From positions 124,001 through 188,000 of the forward strand of contig CAJMSH010000003.1 of assembly GCA_905216055.1 (NCBI GenBank): DNA of 64,000 nucleotides. Direction: 5' to 3'. Each line of letters starts with the position of its first letter. The first letter of the stretch is position 1. Shown piece by piece: positions 54,063 to 63,128 of the stretch. The position numbers and the translations under genes were made by a program. Source of the DNA: an uncultured bacterium. GTDB lineage: Bacteria; Cyanobacteriota; Vampirovibrionia; Gastranaerophilales; Gastranaerophilaceae. The notes under the pieces were generated by a model that was not told the DNA's origin, ran no database searches, and saw nothing but the letters and a program-made list of their open reading frames with translations.

Positions 54063-54803
54063 TTATAATTTTACAACTGCACTGTGACGATTTGTTGTCG
54101 CATTTTCTTTGCGGTAAGAGAAGAACAAATCGTTATTGCAAACAGTACAATAAGGACAAACATCAATATTTTCAGATTTTACACCCGCATCTGTTAATTG
54201 ACGTTTATTAATTCCTTTCAAATCCACATAGATATTACCTTGACGAATTTCATACAAGCCTGAAAAATCTTTTACCGTATTTGAAAGCTGCCTACAAACA
54301 TCTTCCCCAACATTGTAACAGCAAAATGAAATTGCAGGTCCTATTGCACATTTTATATTTTCAGGTTTTGAGCCAAATTCATTTTGCATTTTTTGCACTG
54401 TTTTTGTGGTAATCATGCCTGCTGTTCCTCTCCAACCTGCATGGGATACGGCAGCAATATTATTTTCGCAATCGTAAATAATCAAAGGAGTACAATCTGC
54501 AAAATTCAAATAAACCCCTTGAACTTTATTTGTCAAAATCAAACCGTCCGTATCAGGGTATGAGCTAACCCCAATTTTTGCGACATCAACATTTGATGTA
54601 TGAGTTTGCGAAGGATGAATTAAATCCTTTTCCTCAATTTGCAAATACTTACATATATCTTTTTTGTTGACTTCAACTATTTTTTCAAAATCCGGTTCTT
54701 TTGTTTTTATAACAGTTTCACGTGTTGTAAAAAAATGGTTTAAGCCATTTAAGAGTGAACTTTTTAATATTTTTTTCCCATTAATTTTCTCAAAATAAAA
54801 CAT
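54063..54803 (-). CDS. pgeF: Peptidoglycan editing factor/polyphenol-oxidase-type (PgeF/YfiH) protein
   Basis: 246 residues. Zinc-site motifs of the family are clear: QTHTSNVDV near 64 with the first His, LNFADCTPLIIYD near 99, VSHAGWRGTAG near 118, and IGPAISFCCYNVGEDV near 152. Family members remove non-native cell-wall precursors or act as purine-nucleoside/laccase-type enzymes in different bacteria. Divergent from the aquaporin gene. No Shine-Dalgarno; a TG-n-TATAAA element ends 6 nt upstream (leaderless type). Confidence 0.92.
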   Translation of the reverse strand: MFYFEKINGKKILKSSLLNGLNHFFTTRETVIKTKEPDFEKIVEVNKKDICKYLQIEEKDLIHPSQTHTSNVDVAKIGVSSYPDTDGLILTNKVQGVYLNFADCTPLIIYDCENNIAAVSHAGWRGTAGMITTKTVQKMQNEFGSKPENIKCAIGPAISFCCYNVGEDVCRQLSNTVKDFSGLYEIRQGNIYVDLKGINKRQLTDAGVKSENIDVCPYCTVCNNDLFFSYRKENATTNRHSAVVKL

Positions 54804-54809
54804 ACATAA

Positions 54810-54818
54810 TTTATAACA
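54810..54818 (-). promoter_or_regulatory. Extended -10 element of pgeF, leaderless type
   Basis: On the minus strand TG, one base, TATAAA (54815-54810), then exactly 6 nt to the ATG (54803). It lies in the 79-nt gap shared with the divergent aquaporin gene. Confidence 0.5.
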
Positions 54819-54882
54819 TAAAAGAACGATTGAAGGGAAGTAAAAAATATGTTAAAATCTGTTTGAAAAGAAGGAGAGTTAT

Positions 54883-55518
54883 ATGAAAGAACTTTTAAAA
54901 AAATGTCTTGTAGAATTAATCGGAACATTTTTCTTGGTATTCACAATTGGATGTGCTTCATTCCCTAACAGTAGCAACGGATTTCCACCAATGGCAATCG
55001 GTTTTGTATTAATGGTAATGATTTATGCAGGTGGTCATGTTTCAGGCGGGCACTATAACCCTGCTGTTTCACTAGCAGCAGCAATCAGAGGTGCTTTGAG
55101 CTGGAAAGATTTTATTCCGTATATGATCTCACAATTTATCGGCGGTGTTATAGCTGCATGTTTGGTAAAATACATTGTAGCAATTCCACCTTATGCAAGT
55201 GAAGCATCCTATTCTATGATGCCTATGATTATTTGTGAATTTTTATTCACTTTTGCACTTTGCTATACGGTTTTGCATACTGCAACATCTGAAGATACAA
55301 AAGGCAATTCTTATTATGGATTTGCAATCGGTTCTGTTGTGTTTGTAGGATTGCTTACAACAGTCGGAACATGTTATGGAGCATTCAACCCTGCAGTTGC
55401 TCTTGGAATTTTCACTATGGGAATTACAAAAGCTAAACTTATTCTTGCAACATTACTTACAAACTTTGTTGCAGGTGCCGTTGCAGCAGGAGCTTATAAA
55501 ATAACTTCAAACGATTAA
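54883..55518 (+). CDS. Aquaporin (MIP-family channel)
   Basis: 211 residues. Two NPA motifs: HYNPAVSLAAA near 63 and AFNPAVALGIF near 167, with the surrounding GGHVSGGH typical of AqpZ-like water channels. Six hydrophobic segments. AGAAGGAGA precedes the ATG. It transports water or small neutral solutes across the inner membrane; water versus glycerol cannot be decided from sequence alone. It shares the divergent promoter region with pgeF. Confidence 0.93.
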   Translation: MKELLKKCLVELIGTFFLVFTIGCASFPNSSNGFPPMAIGFVLMVMIYAGGHVSGGHYNPAVSLAAAIRGALSWKDFIPYMISQFIGGVIAACLVKYIVAIPPYASEASYSMMPMIICEFLFTFALCYTVLHTATSEDTKGNSYYGFAIGSVVFVGLLTTVGTCYGAFNPAVALGIFTMGITKAKLILATLLTNFVAGAVAAGAYKITSND

Positions 55519-55542
55519 TCAAAATCCATTAATCAAATTACG

Positions 55543-55578
55543 AAAAAAGTACCCGATGAAAAAACGGGTACTTTTTTT
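55543..55578. terminator. Bidirectional terminator after the aquaporin gene
   Basis: AAAAAAGTACCCG pairs with CGGGTACTTTTTTT around a 9-nt loop. It can also terminate the convergent gene at 55581. Confidence 0.92.
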
Positions 55579-55580
55579 AT

Positions 55581-55811
55581 TTATAACTGAATACCATTAT
55601 GATCATCCATAAAACATTGACAAGAAGGGCTCAAAGTTCCGTCACAGCATTTTGCTCTTCCTCCAGCGCATCCGCACACACCACCATGATGAGAACAACA
55701 ACCTCTACCTGCCATTAAATAACTTTCATTTTTTGACATGTAAACTGAATTTAATTGCAATCCCATACAAAAAAATGCAATTACTCCTAAAATAAATAAA
55801 ATCTTTTTCAT
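55581..55811 (-). CDS. Small exported Cys-rich protein (CCSHHGGV type)
   Basis: 76 residues. A signal-like hydrophobic N-terminus (KKILFILGVIAFFCMG) is followed by a Cys/His/Gly-rich domain, GRGCCSHHGGVCGCAGGRAKCCDG...CQC, which matches a widespread short motif with eight cysteines. The family is found in many bacteria without assigned function; metal or disulfide binding is likely. AAAGGAGC lies upstream. Convergent with the aquaporin gene. Confidence 0.8.
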   Translation of the reverse strand: MKKILFILGVIAFFCMGLQLNSVYMSKNESYLMAGRGCCSHHGGVCGCAGGRAKCCDGTLSPSCQCFMDDHNGIQL

Positions 55812-55886
55812 TTCTATTGCTCCTTTTATAAATTAATATTAATTCGGAATTAAAATTTATACAATTGGCATAAGGTATAAAATTTG

Positions 55887-55895
55887 TGATATCAT
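55887..55895 (+). promoter_or_regulatory. Extended -10 element of the gene at 55902, leaderless type
   Basis: TG at 55887-55888, one base, TATCAT at 55890-55895, then exactly 6 nt to the ATG. No Shine-Dalgarno. Confidence 0.45.
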
Positions 55896-55901
55896 ATATT
55901 T

Positions 55902-57098
55902 ATGAAAAGATTTTTAGGGATAATTTTAGGGTTGGTTTTGCTGCAAAATATATGTTTTGCAGATACAGGCATAAGTTTTGTATACATAAACGGTTCTAAT
56001 AACAATGATGAAAAAATGCACAACTGGTATGTTGAAGGAGTGCAAAAACTTCATCCTGTTTTGAAAGAAAAATTTGAAACCAGCAAAGAAATTAAAGAGG
56101 CTTTTTCTGATAAATCACAATTCAAAATTAATGAAGAACCAGTTATTTTCTTTTGGGGAGATAAAAGTCAAAAAGATTTGCAATTTGTTCAACAACAATT
56201 GGATTTATCAAAAGCATTCAGCCCGACCCTTGCATATAAAGTTCGTTCAATGTTGACAGCATATCTTCATGATGCTATTTGGATTCAAAAACAGCACAAT
56301 ATGCTGCCTGTGCTGGATGAATTGAATGAAACAGTCATCAAAGAAGCTCAAAAAGGTAATAAAGTTATATTATACGGATATTCAGCAGGAACTTTTGTTA
56401 CTTACGAATATATGTTTAACAAACTTCCTTATCTTAATCCAGAAGATTTGTTTAATGAAATTGATGTAAGTGATAAAGTAAAAGATTTTGCGACAAAACA
56501 CCCGCTCGACAACACTTGTATTTCAGCGCTTTCAAAAGCACAAATCGGTACAGTTTCTCAAAATGGACATCTTTTATTGAAAAAAATTGATGATAATTCT
56601 CTTGAAGAAAGTTATTTACAATTGCAAGAAGCAACAAAAACAGCTTGTGCACCTGTTAACTCTTTGCAAGGTGTCGTAAATTTTGCAAGCCCATTAGTTC
56701 TTTTTTATTCTGATCTAGCTGATCCTGATTATGAACTGAATTATTATAATAAATTAATGCTTAAATACATACTTGAAAACGGATTATTTTTTATCACAGT
56801 AAACTTTAGAGAAGACCCACTAGGATTTCCAAGCTCAAGAAATCTTACGATTGATGAAATGCAAAAACTTGCAAATATAGAAATTAACAACCCTAAAGGA
56901 TTTGTCTACGATAATTCTTCTGTATGGTCAAAACGCTCTGTATTATTTGCCCATACATCTTATTGGAGTGCAAGAAAAACTTTTGCAAAAGCCGTTGTAA
57001 AAGCGTTTGCAAACGGATATAAACTTCAATATGATAAAGATTTTCAAGAAAAAGTTTTGAAAAACAATAAGAAAAAAATTAAATTTGAAATGATATAA
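55902..57098 (+). CDS. Exported alpha/beta-hydrolase-like protein
   Basis: 398 residues. A signal peptide (MKRFLGIILGLVLLQNICFA) is followed by a core with VYINGSNNND near 26 and the nucleophile-elbow motif LYGYSAGTFVTYEY (GxSxG type, near 155-170), as in lipases and esterases. The remaining triad residues are not obvious. A conserved-looking N-terminal block KMHNWYVEGVQ is of unknown meaning. It is followed at 37 nt by the gene at 57135, which has its own ribosome site, and then by the hexosaminidase. Substrate unknown. Confidence 0.72.
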   Translation: MKRFLGIILGLVLLQNICFADTGISFVYINGSNNNDEKMHNWYVEGVQKLHPVLKEKFETSKEIKEAFSDKSQFKINEEPVIFFWGDKSQKDLQFVQQQLDLSKAFSPTLAYKVRSMLTAYLHDAIWIQKQHNMLPVLDELNETVIKEAQKGNKVILYGYSAGTFVTYEYMFNKLPYLNPEDLFNEIDVSDKVKDFATKHPLDNTCISALSKAQIGTVSQNGHLLLKKIDDNSLEESYLQLQEATKTACAPVNSLQGVVNFASPLVLFYSDLADPDYELNYYNKLMLKYILENGLFFITVNFREDPLGFPSSRNLTIDEMQKLANIEINNPKGFVYDNSSVWSKRSVLFAHTSYWSARKTFAKAVVKAFANGYKLQYDKDFQEKVLKNNKKKIKFEMI

Positions 57099-57134
57099 TA
57101 AAAGAGATTTATTTAGACAGAGGAAGGAGTAAAA

Positions 57135-57722
57135 ATGATTGATACAAAAGACGGCGTACACTTTGATCCAGGATTTATACAGCACATCTCGGCTTTTGAA
57201 CCAAACATTGAATATGTTTATAATACTTTGAATACTTGCAGAAATTTCAATCAGAAAAAAATGCAATTTAAAATGTTTTACCCTAAAATACAATCACTTT
57301 TGAAAAACTATTTAGGATTTTATCTCGGGTGTATCTTGTGGGCAGTTTATATATCAAATCTTGATGAAAAACCGATTTTAAATAACTTATGCTTCGGCGG
57401 GGATTATTCTGAAAACGATACACTTGAAGAAGTTAACTTCATAGAAAAATATATTGAACAACTAAAAAAAGACGTAAAATATTATACAGGTCAAAATTTT
57501 TCTTTTGATGAAAAGAATTTAGAAATTTTAAAAGCTTACAGAGAATTTTTAAAAGCAAATAAAGGATTTGTAGAAGCAAAAACTACAAAAGACATAAAAC
57601 TTCCAACAAATCTGAAAAAGCCATCAGACAAAGATCTGGAAGAAATTTTATCAGGAATTGAAAAAGTAATAGATGACGGAAAATTATATGAATTATTCCC
57701 GTTAGCAGAAAAGGTTTTATAA
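57135..57722 (+). CDS. Unknown helical protein, upstream of NagZ-type gene
   Basis: 195 residues. GGAAGGAG precedes the ATG. No signal peptide. Predominantly helical and charged, with FYPKIQSLLKNYLGFYLGCILWAVYIS (a moderately hydrophobic stretch near 50-75). The stop is 3 nt from the next gene, so it is translated with the hexosaminidase. Not recognised as a family. Confidence 0.7.
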   Translation: MIDTKDGVHFDPGFIQHISAFEPNIEYVYNTLNTCRNFNQKKMQFKMFYPKIQSLLKNYLGFYLGCILWAVYISNLDEKPILNNLCFGGDYSENDTLEEVNFIEKYIEQLKKDVKYYTGQNFSFDEKNLEILKAYREFLKANKGFVEAKTTKDIKLPTNLKKPSDKDLEEILSGIEKVIDDGKLYELFPLAEKVL

Positions 57723-57725
57723 AAA

Positions 57726-58697
57726 ATGGATTTAAAAACAAAATTATACCAAATGTTTATACTCGGAACAGAAGGAGAAGGATATGTTCAAGCTCTTGAA
57801 AAGGGGCTTGGCGGCATGATTTTCTTTACCAAAGATATTCAAACAAAAGATCAATTTAAAAATTTGGTATCTGATATTAAATCAAAAGCTCTAATTCCGC
57901 CTTTTTTATCAATTGATCAGGAAGGCGGACGAGTTGAGCGTACCGAAAATATTCATAACGGCAAAAAATACCTGTCTGCAAAATATGCTTGTGAAAAAGG
58001 GGAAGAATTCTTGCACAATCAAACAAAAGAAATTGCGCAGGAATTAAAAAGTTACGGACTTAACCTAAATTTTGCACCCTGCATTGATGTAAACACAAAT
58101 CCTGATAACCCAATCATTGGGGAACGAGCTTTTTCAAACAATCCTGATGAAGTTATAAAATGTGAAAAAATAGTTTCACAAACATATAGAGAAAACGGGA
58201 TTATCCCATGTGCAAAACATTTTCCTGGACACGGAGACGCTAATGCAGACAGTCACTTGACACTTCCTGAAATTAATCTGTCGCTAAAAGAAATGGAAAA
58301 AACTCATATAAAACCATTTGCCGCTTGTGCAAAAACAATCGAAATGATAATGGTAGCACATCTTCACTGCACCTGTTTTGAAAAAGATGTAATTCCGACT
58401 TCTTTAAGCAAAAACGCAATTTCTTATTTAAGAAATAAATTAGGCTTTGAAGGTGTGACAATTTCTGATGATATGATAATGAAGGGTGCGACACAATTTG
58501 GATCTATAAATGCTTGTGAAATGGGAATTCGTGCAGGCTTGAATATGTTTATTTACAGAAATTCCACCCCTGAAACAATCAACATAATAGAAACAATTGC
58601 ACAAAAAGCATTACAAGACAAAGAGCTTCAAGAAAGAATTGAATATTCATTCGAAAAAATAAATAATTTAAAACATAAATTCAAACTTATTAAATAA
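57726..58697 (+). CDS. Beta-N-acetylhexosaminidase, GH3 family (NagZ-like)
   Basis: 323 residues. GH3 motifs: IDQEGGRVERTE near 60, LNFAPCIDVNTNPDNPIIGERAFS near 110, the substrate-binding PCAKHFPGHGDANADSHLTLP near 157-177, and the SDDMIMKGA loop near 247 containing the nucleophile Asp. The enzyme removes N-acetylglucosamine from cell-wall-derived muropeptides. No signal peptide, so cytoplasmic recycling is inferred. Cotranscribed with 57135 and probably 55902. Confidence 0.91.
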   Translation: MDLKTKLYQMFILGTEGEGYVQALEKGLGGMIFFTKDIQTKDQFKNLVSDIKSKALIPPFLSIDQEGGRVERTENIHNGKKYLSAKYACEKGEEFLHNQTKEIAQELKSYGLNLNFAPCIDVNTNPDNPIIGERAFSNNPDEVIKCEKIVSQTYRENGIIPCAKHFPGHGDANADSHLTLPEINLSLKEMEKTHIKPFAACAKTIEMIMVAHLHCTCFEKDVIPTSLSKNAISYLRNKLGFEGVTISDDMIMKGATQFGSINACEMGIRAGLNMFIYRNSTPETINIIETIAQKALQDKELQERIEYSFEKINNLKHKFKLIK

Positions 58698-58709
58698 TCA
58701 ATGAATAAT

Positions 58710-58773
58710 TGTCATTCTGAACTTGGTTCAAAATCTATACTTAATTTAGACCCTGAAAAAATTTCAGGGTGAC
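58710..58773. repeat. Palindrome pair (copy 4)
   Basis: Unit at 58710-58736 (TGTCATTCTGAACTTGG...) and the inverted unit at 58748-58773 (AGACCCTGAAAAAATTTC then AGGGTGAC), reversed in order relative to copies 2 and 3. Located between the stops of two convergent genes, where it could act as a terminator. Confidence 0.75.
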
Positions 58774-58791
58774 GTAATACATTTTATTAAT

Positions 58792-59553
58792 TTATAATGA
58801 AAACATCACTTTATTTTTGAATGTTGCAGTATCACCAGACTTTATCACAGCAGGAGTACCTTCTTTTAATCCAACTATCCATCCTACTGGATTCCATATC
58901 ATTGCATGACCAATAATTCCAGCCCATTGACATCTCTCTCCGTGAATTTTTGTTCCAAAACTAACGGCTCTTAACGTACCAGTTGTATCTGGAAGAAATC
59001 CTTCCTTTATTATAATATATCCATATTTGCCCAAATTTCGAGCAGGACGAACTGATTTAATTATCGCATAACCACTAGCATCTTTACTAAAAATCAACTT
59101 ATTATTTATATAAATATCTGAAGCCGGACGTATAGGAATTTTATCACCATTACTAGATGTTTCACTATCAACATCCTTTATAAAAACTATAGGAATCGGA
59201 TAATTATCAGGAACTTCCACCATACTATAAACAGAATTTTGCATATTATTAAATATAGCAGATTGTGTATAAATATTAGAAGAATTACCATCAATAAACT
59301 TTTCTGAATTTACATTATTATTGTTATTATTTTGAAAATTATTAACCTGTTTATTAGAATCAGTTGTTTGAGGAACTATTTGCGTCTGATTGCCAGATTC
59401 AGATTTTATTTCATTCATGTTATTTGTATATGTAAATTGAGCTCTATCCGTTGTAGTAACTTGATTTCCCACATTTTGAGCAAATGAACATCCCTGCGCA
59501 ACAAAAAAAGCAAATAATGTACACGCACTTATATATATAAATCTTCTCTTCAT
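58792..59553 (-). CDS. Exported protein of unknown function with Asn-rich region
   Basis: 253 residues. Signal peptide MKRRFIYISACTLFAFFVAQGCSFAQ; a Cys lies near the end but the lipobox is imperfect (AQGC), so a lipoprotein is possible. The segment at 70-95 is Asn/Gln rich (FQNNNNNNVNSEK). The C-terminal half (about 118-250) has beta-sheet character (PIPIVFIKDVDSE; IKSVRPARNLGKYGYIIIKEGF), possibly a carboxypeptidase-regulatory or PEGA-like fold. No function assigned. Confidence 0.68.
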   Translation of the reverse strand: MKRRFIYISACTLFAFFVAQGCSFAQNVGNQVTTTDRAQFTYTNNMNEIKSESGNQTQIVPQTTDSNKQVNNFQNNNNNNVNSEKFIDGNSSNIYTQSAIFNNMQNSVYSMVEVPDNYPIPIVFIKDVDSETSSNGDKIPIRPASDIYINNKLIFSKDASGYAIIKSVRPARNLGKYGYIIIKEGFLPDTTGTLRAVSFGTKIHGERCQWAGIIGHAMIWNPVGWIVGLKEGTPAVIKSGDTATFKNKVMFSL

Positions 59554-59633
59554 AAATTCTCCATGACTAACATAAAAAATAAGCTTCTTTTATTTTATAT
59601 TTATCTAAATAAATTGTCAAAATATAAAAAACA

Positions 59634-60122
59634 TCATTTCAGATACTTTTGTAAAATCAATTTTTTCAAAGCTTTTGAATACACAGCCTGAGGATCAATC
59701 TCCAAAACTTTATCCAAAGTTTCAACTGCTCCCTTATAATCCTCTAACTTCATTTGCACAACTGCTTTATAATAAAGCGCATCAACAAATTTCGGATCCA
59801 ATTCAACAGCTTTATCAAGATCTTGCAATGCCAAATTTAACTTTTCATCACCTGCATTTTTATCCAAAAGCAAAACTTGAGCGCGATTGTAATATGCGTC
59901 AATCATTTTATGATTTAATTCAATAGCTTTTGTATAGTTTTCATAAGCAGGCTCTAATTCATTCAAGTTATGAAAAACTATTGCCAAAGAAAAATAAGGC
60001 ATTGCACTATCAGGATTCAAAGCTATTGCTCTATTCAGAGAATGCAAGGCTTCATCAAATTTTCCCTCGTTAGTTTCCGAAATTCCTTTATCTAAATAAA
60101 ATTTATAATCGTGCTCACTCAC
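59634..60122 (-). CDS. TPR-repeat protein
   Basis: 162 residues, four tetratricopeptide repeats in tandem (GISETNEGKFDEALHSLNRAIALNPDSAMPY; VFHNLNELEPAYENYTKAIELN; AQVLLLDKNAG...; AVVQMKLEDYKGAVETLDKVLEIDP). A protein-interaction scaffold, no signal peptide. Divergent from the glycosyltransferase at 60211. Partner unknown. Confidence 0.87.
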   Translation of the reverse strand: MSEHDYKFYLDKGISETNEGKFDEALHSLNRAIALNPDSAMPYFSLAIVFHNLNELEPAYENYTKAIELNHKMIDAYYNRAQVLLLDKNAGDEKLNLALQDLDKAVELDPKFVDALYYKAVVQMKLEDYKGAVETLDKVLEIDPQAVYSKALKKLILQKYLK

Positions 60123-60194
60123 TTTTTTTATTCCTTTTTTTTATCTGTTTTTTATAATTAAACCACATAATGTATAAAACCTCAACCCGCCTTA

Positions 60195-60203
60195 TGATAT
60201 AAT
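60195..60203 (+). promoter_or_regulatory. Extended -10 element of the family-4 glycosyltransferase, leaderless type
   Basis: TG at 60195-60196, one base, TATAAT at 60198-60203, then 7 nt to the ATG at 60211. No Shine-Dalgarno. Confidence 0.5.
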
Positions 60204-60210
60204 AAATCGT

Positions 60211-61431
60211 ATGAATATTCTTTTTATAACAGATTTATATCCGGTAAGCGAAAATGAAAAAACAACGCCGAGAACACTTTTTGACTTTGTCCAAGAATGG
60301 GAAAAACAAGGGCATAACGTCAACGTTATAAAGCCGAATTTCATATTAAATTCTTTTTTGCGAGGAAAACCTTTTTATAAAACAGGACAATACGGAAAAG
60401 TATTCAATGTAAACTACTGGACACCGTTTTGGTTTAACATCAAACGTAAAATCCTAAATTTCCGAAATAATAAGATTCTGAAACAAGTTCAGAAAGACAG
60501 TGAACATGATAATTGTTTAGATGTCACCCTGAAATTTTTTCAGGGTCTACATTCAAAAAGGTTTTTAAAACAAATTCAAAATAATAATAATTCAACAGAT
60601 AACAAAAAAGCTTGCTCTCCTGACTTTCTGGTTATCGCTCACATGCCATCAGGAATTTTATTCGCAGATAAACTTGGAATTCCGTTTGTCGCAGGTGTTC
60701 ATAATTCAGATTTGGAAGTTTTGACAAATCCTTTATACAAATTTCATTTTCAAAAAAGACTTGAAAAAGCTTTGCGTAATGCAAAAGCAATAGCTTGCCG
60801 CTCATTTGTAATAAAAGACAAACTTCTTAAACTTCACCCTGAATTTGAAAATAAAACATTCGCTGCCCCATCAGGGATTAAAAAAGAAATAATAAAACAA
60901 GATTTTCAACCTCTAAATAAAGATAAAATCAAGGTTTTGACCTGCGCCAATTTCAAAAAAAGAAAAAATATTGACAAAGTGATAAAAGCCTGCAAAGGGC
61001 TTGAAAATATTGAATTGACAGTAATTGGAGATGGCAAAGGAAAAAATCAATTAAAAAAACTGGATACAAGTGTAAATTTTACAGGTTATCTTCCACATAA
61101 CCAGGTTCTTGAAAAAATGCACAATAGCGATATTTTTATCCTGCCTAGCATTGGGGAAACCTTTGGTATGGTGTATTTAGAAGCCATGTCACAAGGCTGT
61201 ATTACAATCTGTACAAAAGATGACGGGATTTCAGGCATTATCAAAAACGGCGAAAACGGATTTTTAACTCTCCCTAATGCAAATGACATAAAAAAAATAA
61301 TTCTTAACATTAAAAACATGGATAATGACAGCCTAAATACCTTGCGCTACAATAGTTTTCAAACAATTCAGGAATACACTTCCGACAAATGTGCACGTGA
61401 ATATTTGCAACAAATTTTTAAGATTTTGTAA
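60211..61431 (+). CDS. Family-4 glycosyltransferase carrying an in-frame palindrome insertion
   Basis: 406 residues, GT-B fold. The N-terminal domain has FITDLYPVSENEK. The C-terminal nucleotide-sugar domain (about 220-400) has VLTCANFKKRKNIDKVIKAC near 232, TVIGDGKGKNQL, FTGYLPHNQVLEKM near 290, and the ILPSIGETFGMVYLEAMSQG block near 309. Residues about 88-113 (starting KILKQVQKD) come from the palindrome pair at 60473-60548 and have no match in the family. The insert sits in a loop between IKRKILNFRNN and SKRFLKQ and keeps the frame. Surface-glycan transferase of unknown specificity. Confidence 0.85.
   Translation: MNILFITDLYPVSENEKTTPRTLFDFVQEWEKQGHNVNVIKPNFILNSFLRGKPFYKTGQYGKVFNVNYWTPFWFNIKRKILNFRNNKILKQVQKDSEHDNCLDVTLKFFQGLHSKRFLKQIQNNNNSTDNKKACSPDFLVIAHMPSGILFADKLGIPFVAGVHNSDLEVLTNPLYKFHFQKRLEKALRNAKAIACRSFVIKDKLLKLHPEFENKTFAAPSGIKKEIIKQDFQPLNKDKIKVLTCANFKKRKNIDKVIKACKGLENIELTVIGDGKGKNQLKKLDTSVNFTGYLPHNQVLEKMHNSDIFILPSIGETFGMVYLEAMSQGCITICTKDDGISGIIKNGENGFLTLPNANDIKKIILNIKNMDNDSLNTLRYNSFQTIQEYTSDKCAREYLQQIFKIL
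60473..60548 (+). repeat. Palindrome pair (copy 5), inside a coding gene
   Basis: Unit A at 60473-60498 (AGATTCTGAAACAAGTTC then AGAAAGAC) and inverted unit B at 60522-60548 (TGTCACCCTGAAATTTTTTC then AGGGTCT). Same consensus as the intergenic copies near 11.7 kb and 58.7 kb. The whole pair is read in frame as part of the glycosyltransferase at 60211. Confidence 0.85.
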
Positions 61432-61474
61432 AGATTTGACATCATTTGAGCATGTTTTTGGTAGTATAAAATCC

Positions 61475-61506
61475 GAGGGTTGGTAAGATAAATTTTTTAT
61501 TAACCA
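61475..61506 (+). promoter_or_regulatory. Leader hairpin upstream of the AGCS symporter
   Basis: TTGGTAAGATAAA and TTTATTAACCAA can form an imperfect stem in the 116-nt leader. Not recognised as a known riboswitch; the conserved cores of glycine or lysine riboswitches are absent. AAGGA lies close to the ATG at 61548. Confidence 0.3.
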
Positions 61507-61547
61507 ATATCGAAGATTTTCGTAATACCCCGAAAGGAATAAATTTA

Positions 61548-63128
61548 ATGAACAAAATTTTAATTGTACTTTTGACACTTTTATTTAACATTCAACAGGC
61601 AAACGCATTTGATATCGATGCTTTTATGGACAAAAATGTCGCGCCAATTTCCGATGCGATTGCGAGAGTAATATTCCATCCTGTGCATGTTTTTGGTGCC
61701 GATGTACCAATTATTATATTTTGGATTTTATTCGCAGGGATATTTTTCACATTCTATCTCAGAGGAATTGCTGTTTGGGGATTTAAACACGCAATTGATT
61801 TAGTATTCAAACCGAAAAAAAGTGATGACGGAACTGGTGAAGTTTCATCATTCCAAGCTTTGATGACAGCATTATCTGGAACAATCGGACTAGGCAGTAT
61901 TGCAGGTGTTGCAATAGCTATTTCAATGGGTGGTCCTGGTGCAGCTTTTTGGATTATAGTTGGTGCACTTTTGGGTATGTCATTAAAATTTGTAGAAGCA
62001 GCATTAGCTGTTAAATACAGAAGATTTAACTTAGACGGTTCAATATCAGGCGGACCAATGCATTATATGGCACACGGTCTTACTCGTAAAAAGTTGAGAT
62101 GGCTCGGTCAACCTTTATCTGTAATCTTTGCAATACTTTGTATTTGCGGAGGTATTACAGGTGGTAACATGATTCAAATCAATCAGGCAGCTAATCAGTT
62201 TGTTAACGTTTGCGGTGGAGAAAACGGATTTATGCATAATCTTCACTGGGTAATCGGGTTAGGTATGGCTATTGTTGTAGGTCTGATTGTTATTGGTGGT
62301 ATTAAAAATATCGTTAAAGTTACAGAAAAAATCGTTCCTTTAAAGATTTTTATATACTTATTTGCAGCTATGGCAGTAATCATTTGCAATATAAAATTAT
62401 TGCCTCACGCAGCTTGGATTATTGTAAAAGAAGCATTCAAACCTGAATCTGTATATGGCGGTATGTTTGTTGCAATGATTATGGGCTTGAGACGTTCTGT
62501 TCAATCTAACGAAGCAGGTACAGGTTCTGCTCCTATCGTTTATGCAACAGTAAAAACTGATGAACCTTTATCTCAAGGGTTTGTTGCATTGTTAGATCCG
62601 TTTTTAACAGGTTTTATGTGCACATTAACAGCTTTTGCAATTGTTATTACAGGTGTTTATAAAACTCACGTAGGTCATACTTCAGGTATTGAAATGACAT
62701 CTGATGCAATTTCATCAGTAATGCCTTTCTTCCCAACACTTTTGGCAGGTATTGTTCTTTTATACGCTTTATCTACAATCATAAGCTGGGCATATTACGG
62801 TCAAAAATCTTGGAACTTCTTATTCGGAGAAGGAAAGAAAAGAACTCTTACATTCCAATTTATATATTGCGGATTTATATTAATAGGTTCTGTATTGAAC
62901 GTAACTTCAGTTATTAACATTACTGATGCAATGATGATTGCAATGTCTTTACCAAATATTATTGCAATGTACATTTTAGCTCCTGAAGTAAAAAAAGACT
63001 TGGCAGAATATTGCAGAGTTCACCAATTAGGCAAATGGATTAACCGTGATTGGCTAAAGGCTGAAGCTGTTCCGGTTGAAAACGATGAAGAAGATGAGGT
63101 ATCATGTCAGATCAACAAATTATCATAA
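61548..63128 (+). CDS. AGCS-family amino acid:cation symporter (alanine/glycine type)
   Basis: 526 residues with about 10-11 hydrophobic helices and a short signal-like N-terminus. Family blocks: GTGEVSSFQALMTALSGTIGLGSIAGVAIAISMGGPGAAFW near 98-138, ISGGPMHYMAHGL near 168, FVAMIMGLRRSVQSNEAGTGSAP near 305-330 (the conserved substrate/Na+ site), and STIISWAYYGQKSWNFLFG near 410. It takes up alanine or glycine with Na+ or H+. Upstream AAGGA. The ACT gene overlaps its end by 25 nt. Confidence 0.93.
   Translation: MNKILIVLLTLLFNIQQANAFDIDAFMDKNVAPISDAIARVIFHPVHVFGADVPIIIFWILFAGIFFTFYLRGIAVWGFKHAIDLVFKPKKSDDGTGEVSSFQALMTALSGTIGLGSIAGVAIAISMGGPGAAFWIIVGALLGMSLKFVEAALAVKYRRFNLDGSISGGPMHYMAHGLTRKKLRWLGQPLSVIFAILCICGGITGGNMIQINQAANQFVNVCGGENGFMHNLHWVIGLGMAIVVGLIVIGGIKNIVKVTEKIVPLKIFIYLFAAMAVIICNIKLLPHAAWIIVKEAFKPESVYGGMFVAMIMGLRRSVQSNEAGTGSAPIVYATVKTDEPLSQGFVALLDPFLTGFMCTLTAFAIVITGVYKTHVGHTSGIEMTSDAISSVMPFFPTLLAGIVLLYALSTIISWAYYGQKSWNFLFGEGKKRTLTFQFIYCGFILIGSVLNVTSVINITDAMMIAMSLPNIIAMYILAPEVKKDLAEYCRVHQLGKWINRDWLKAEAVPVENDEEDEVSCQINKLS

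Noticed and set aside
61432..61547. Possible glycine riboswitch ahead of the AGCS symporter
   Set aside because: Such symporters often have one, but the conserved core and paired-aptamer layout are absent. Only a weak hairpin is present.
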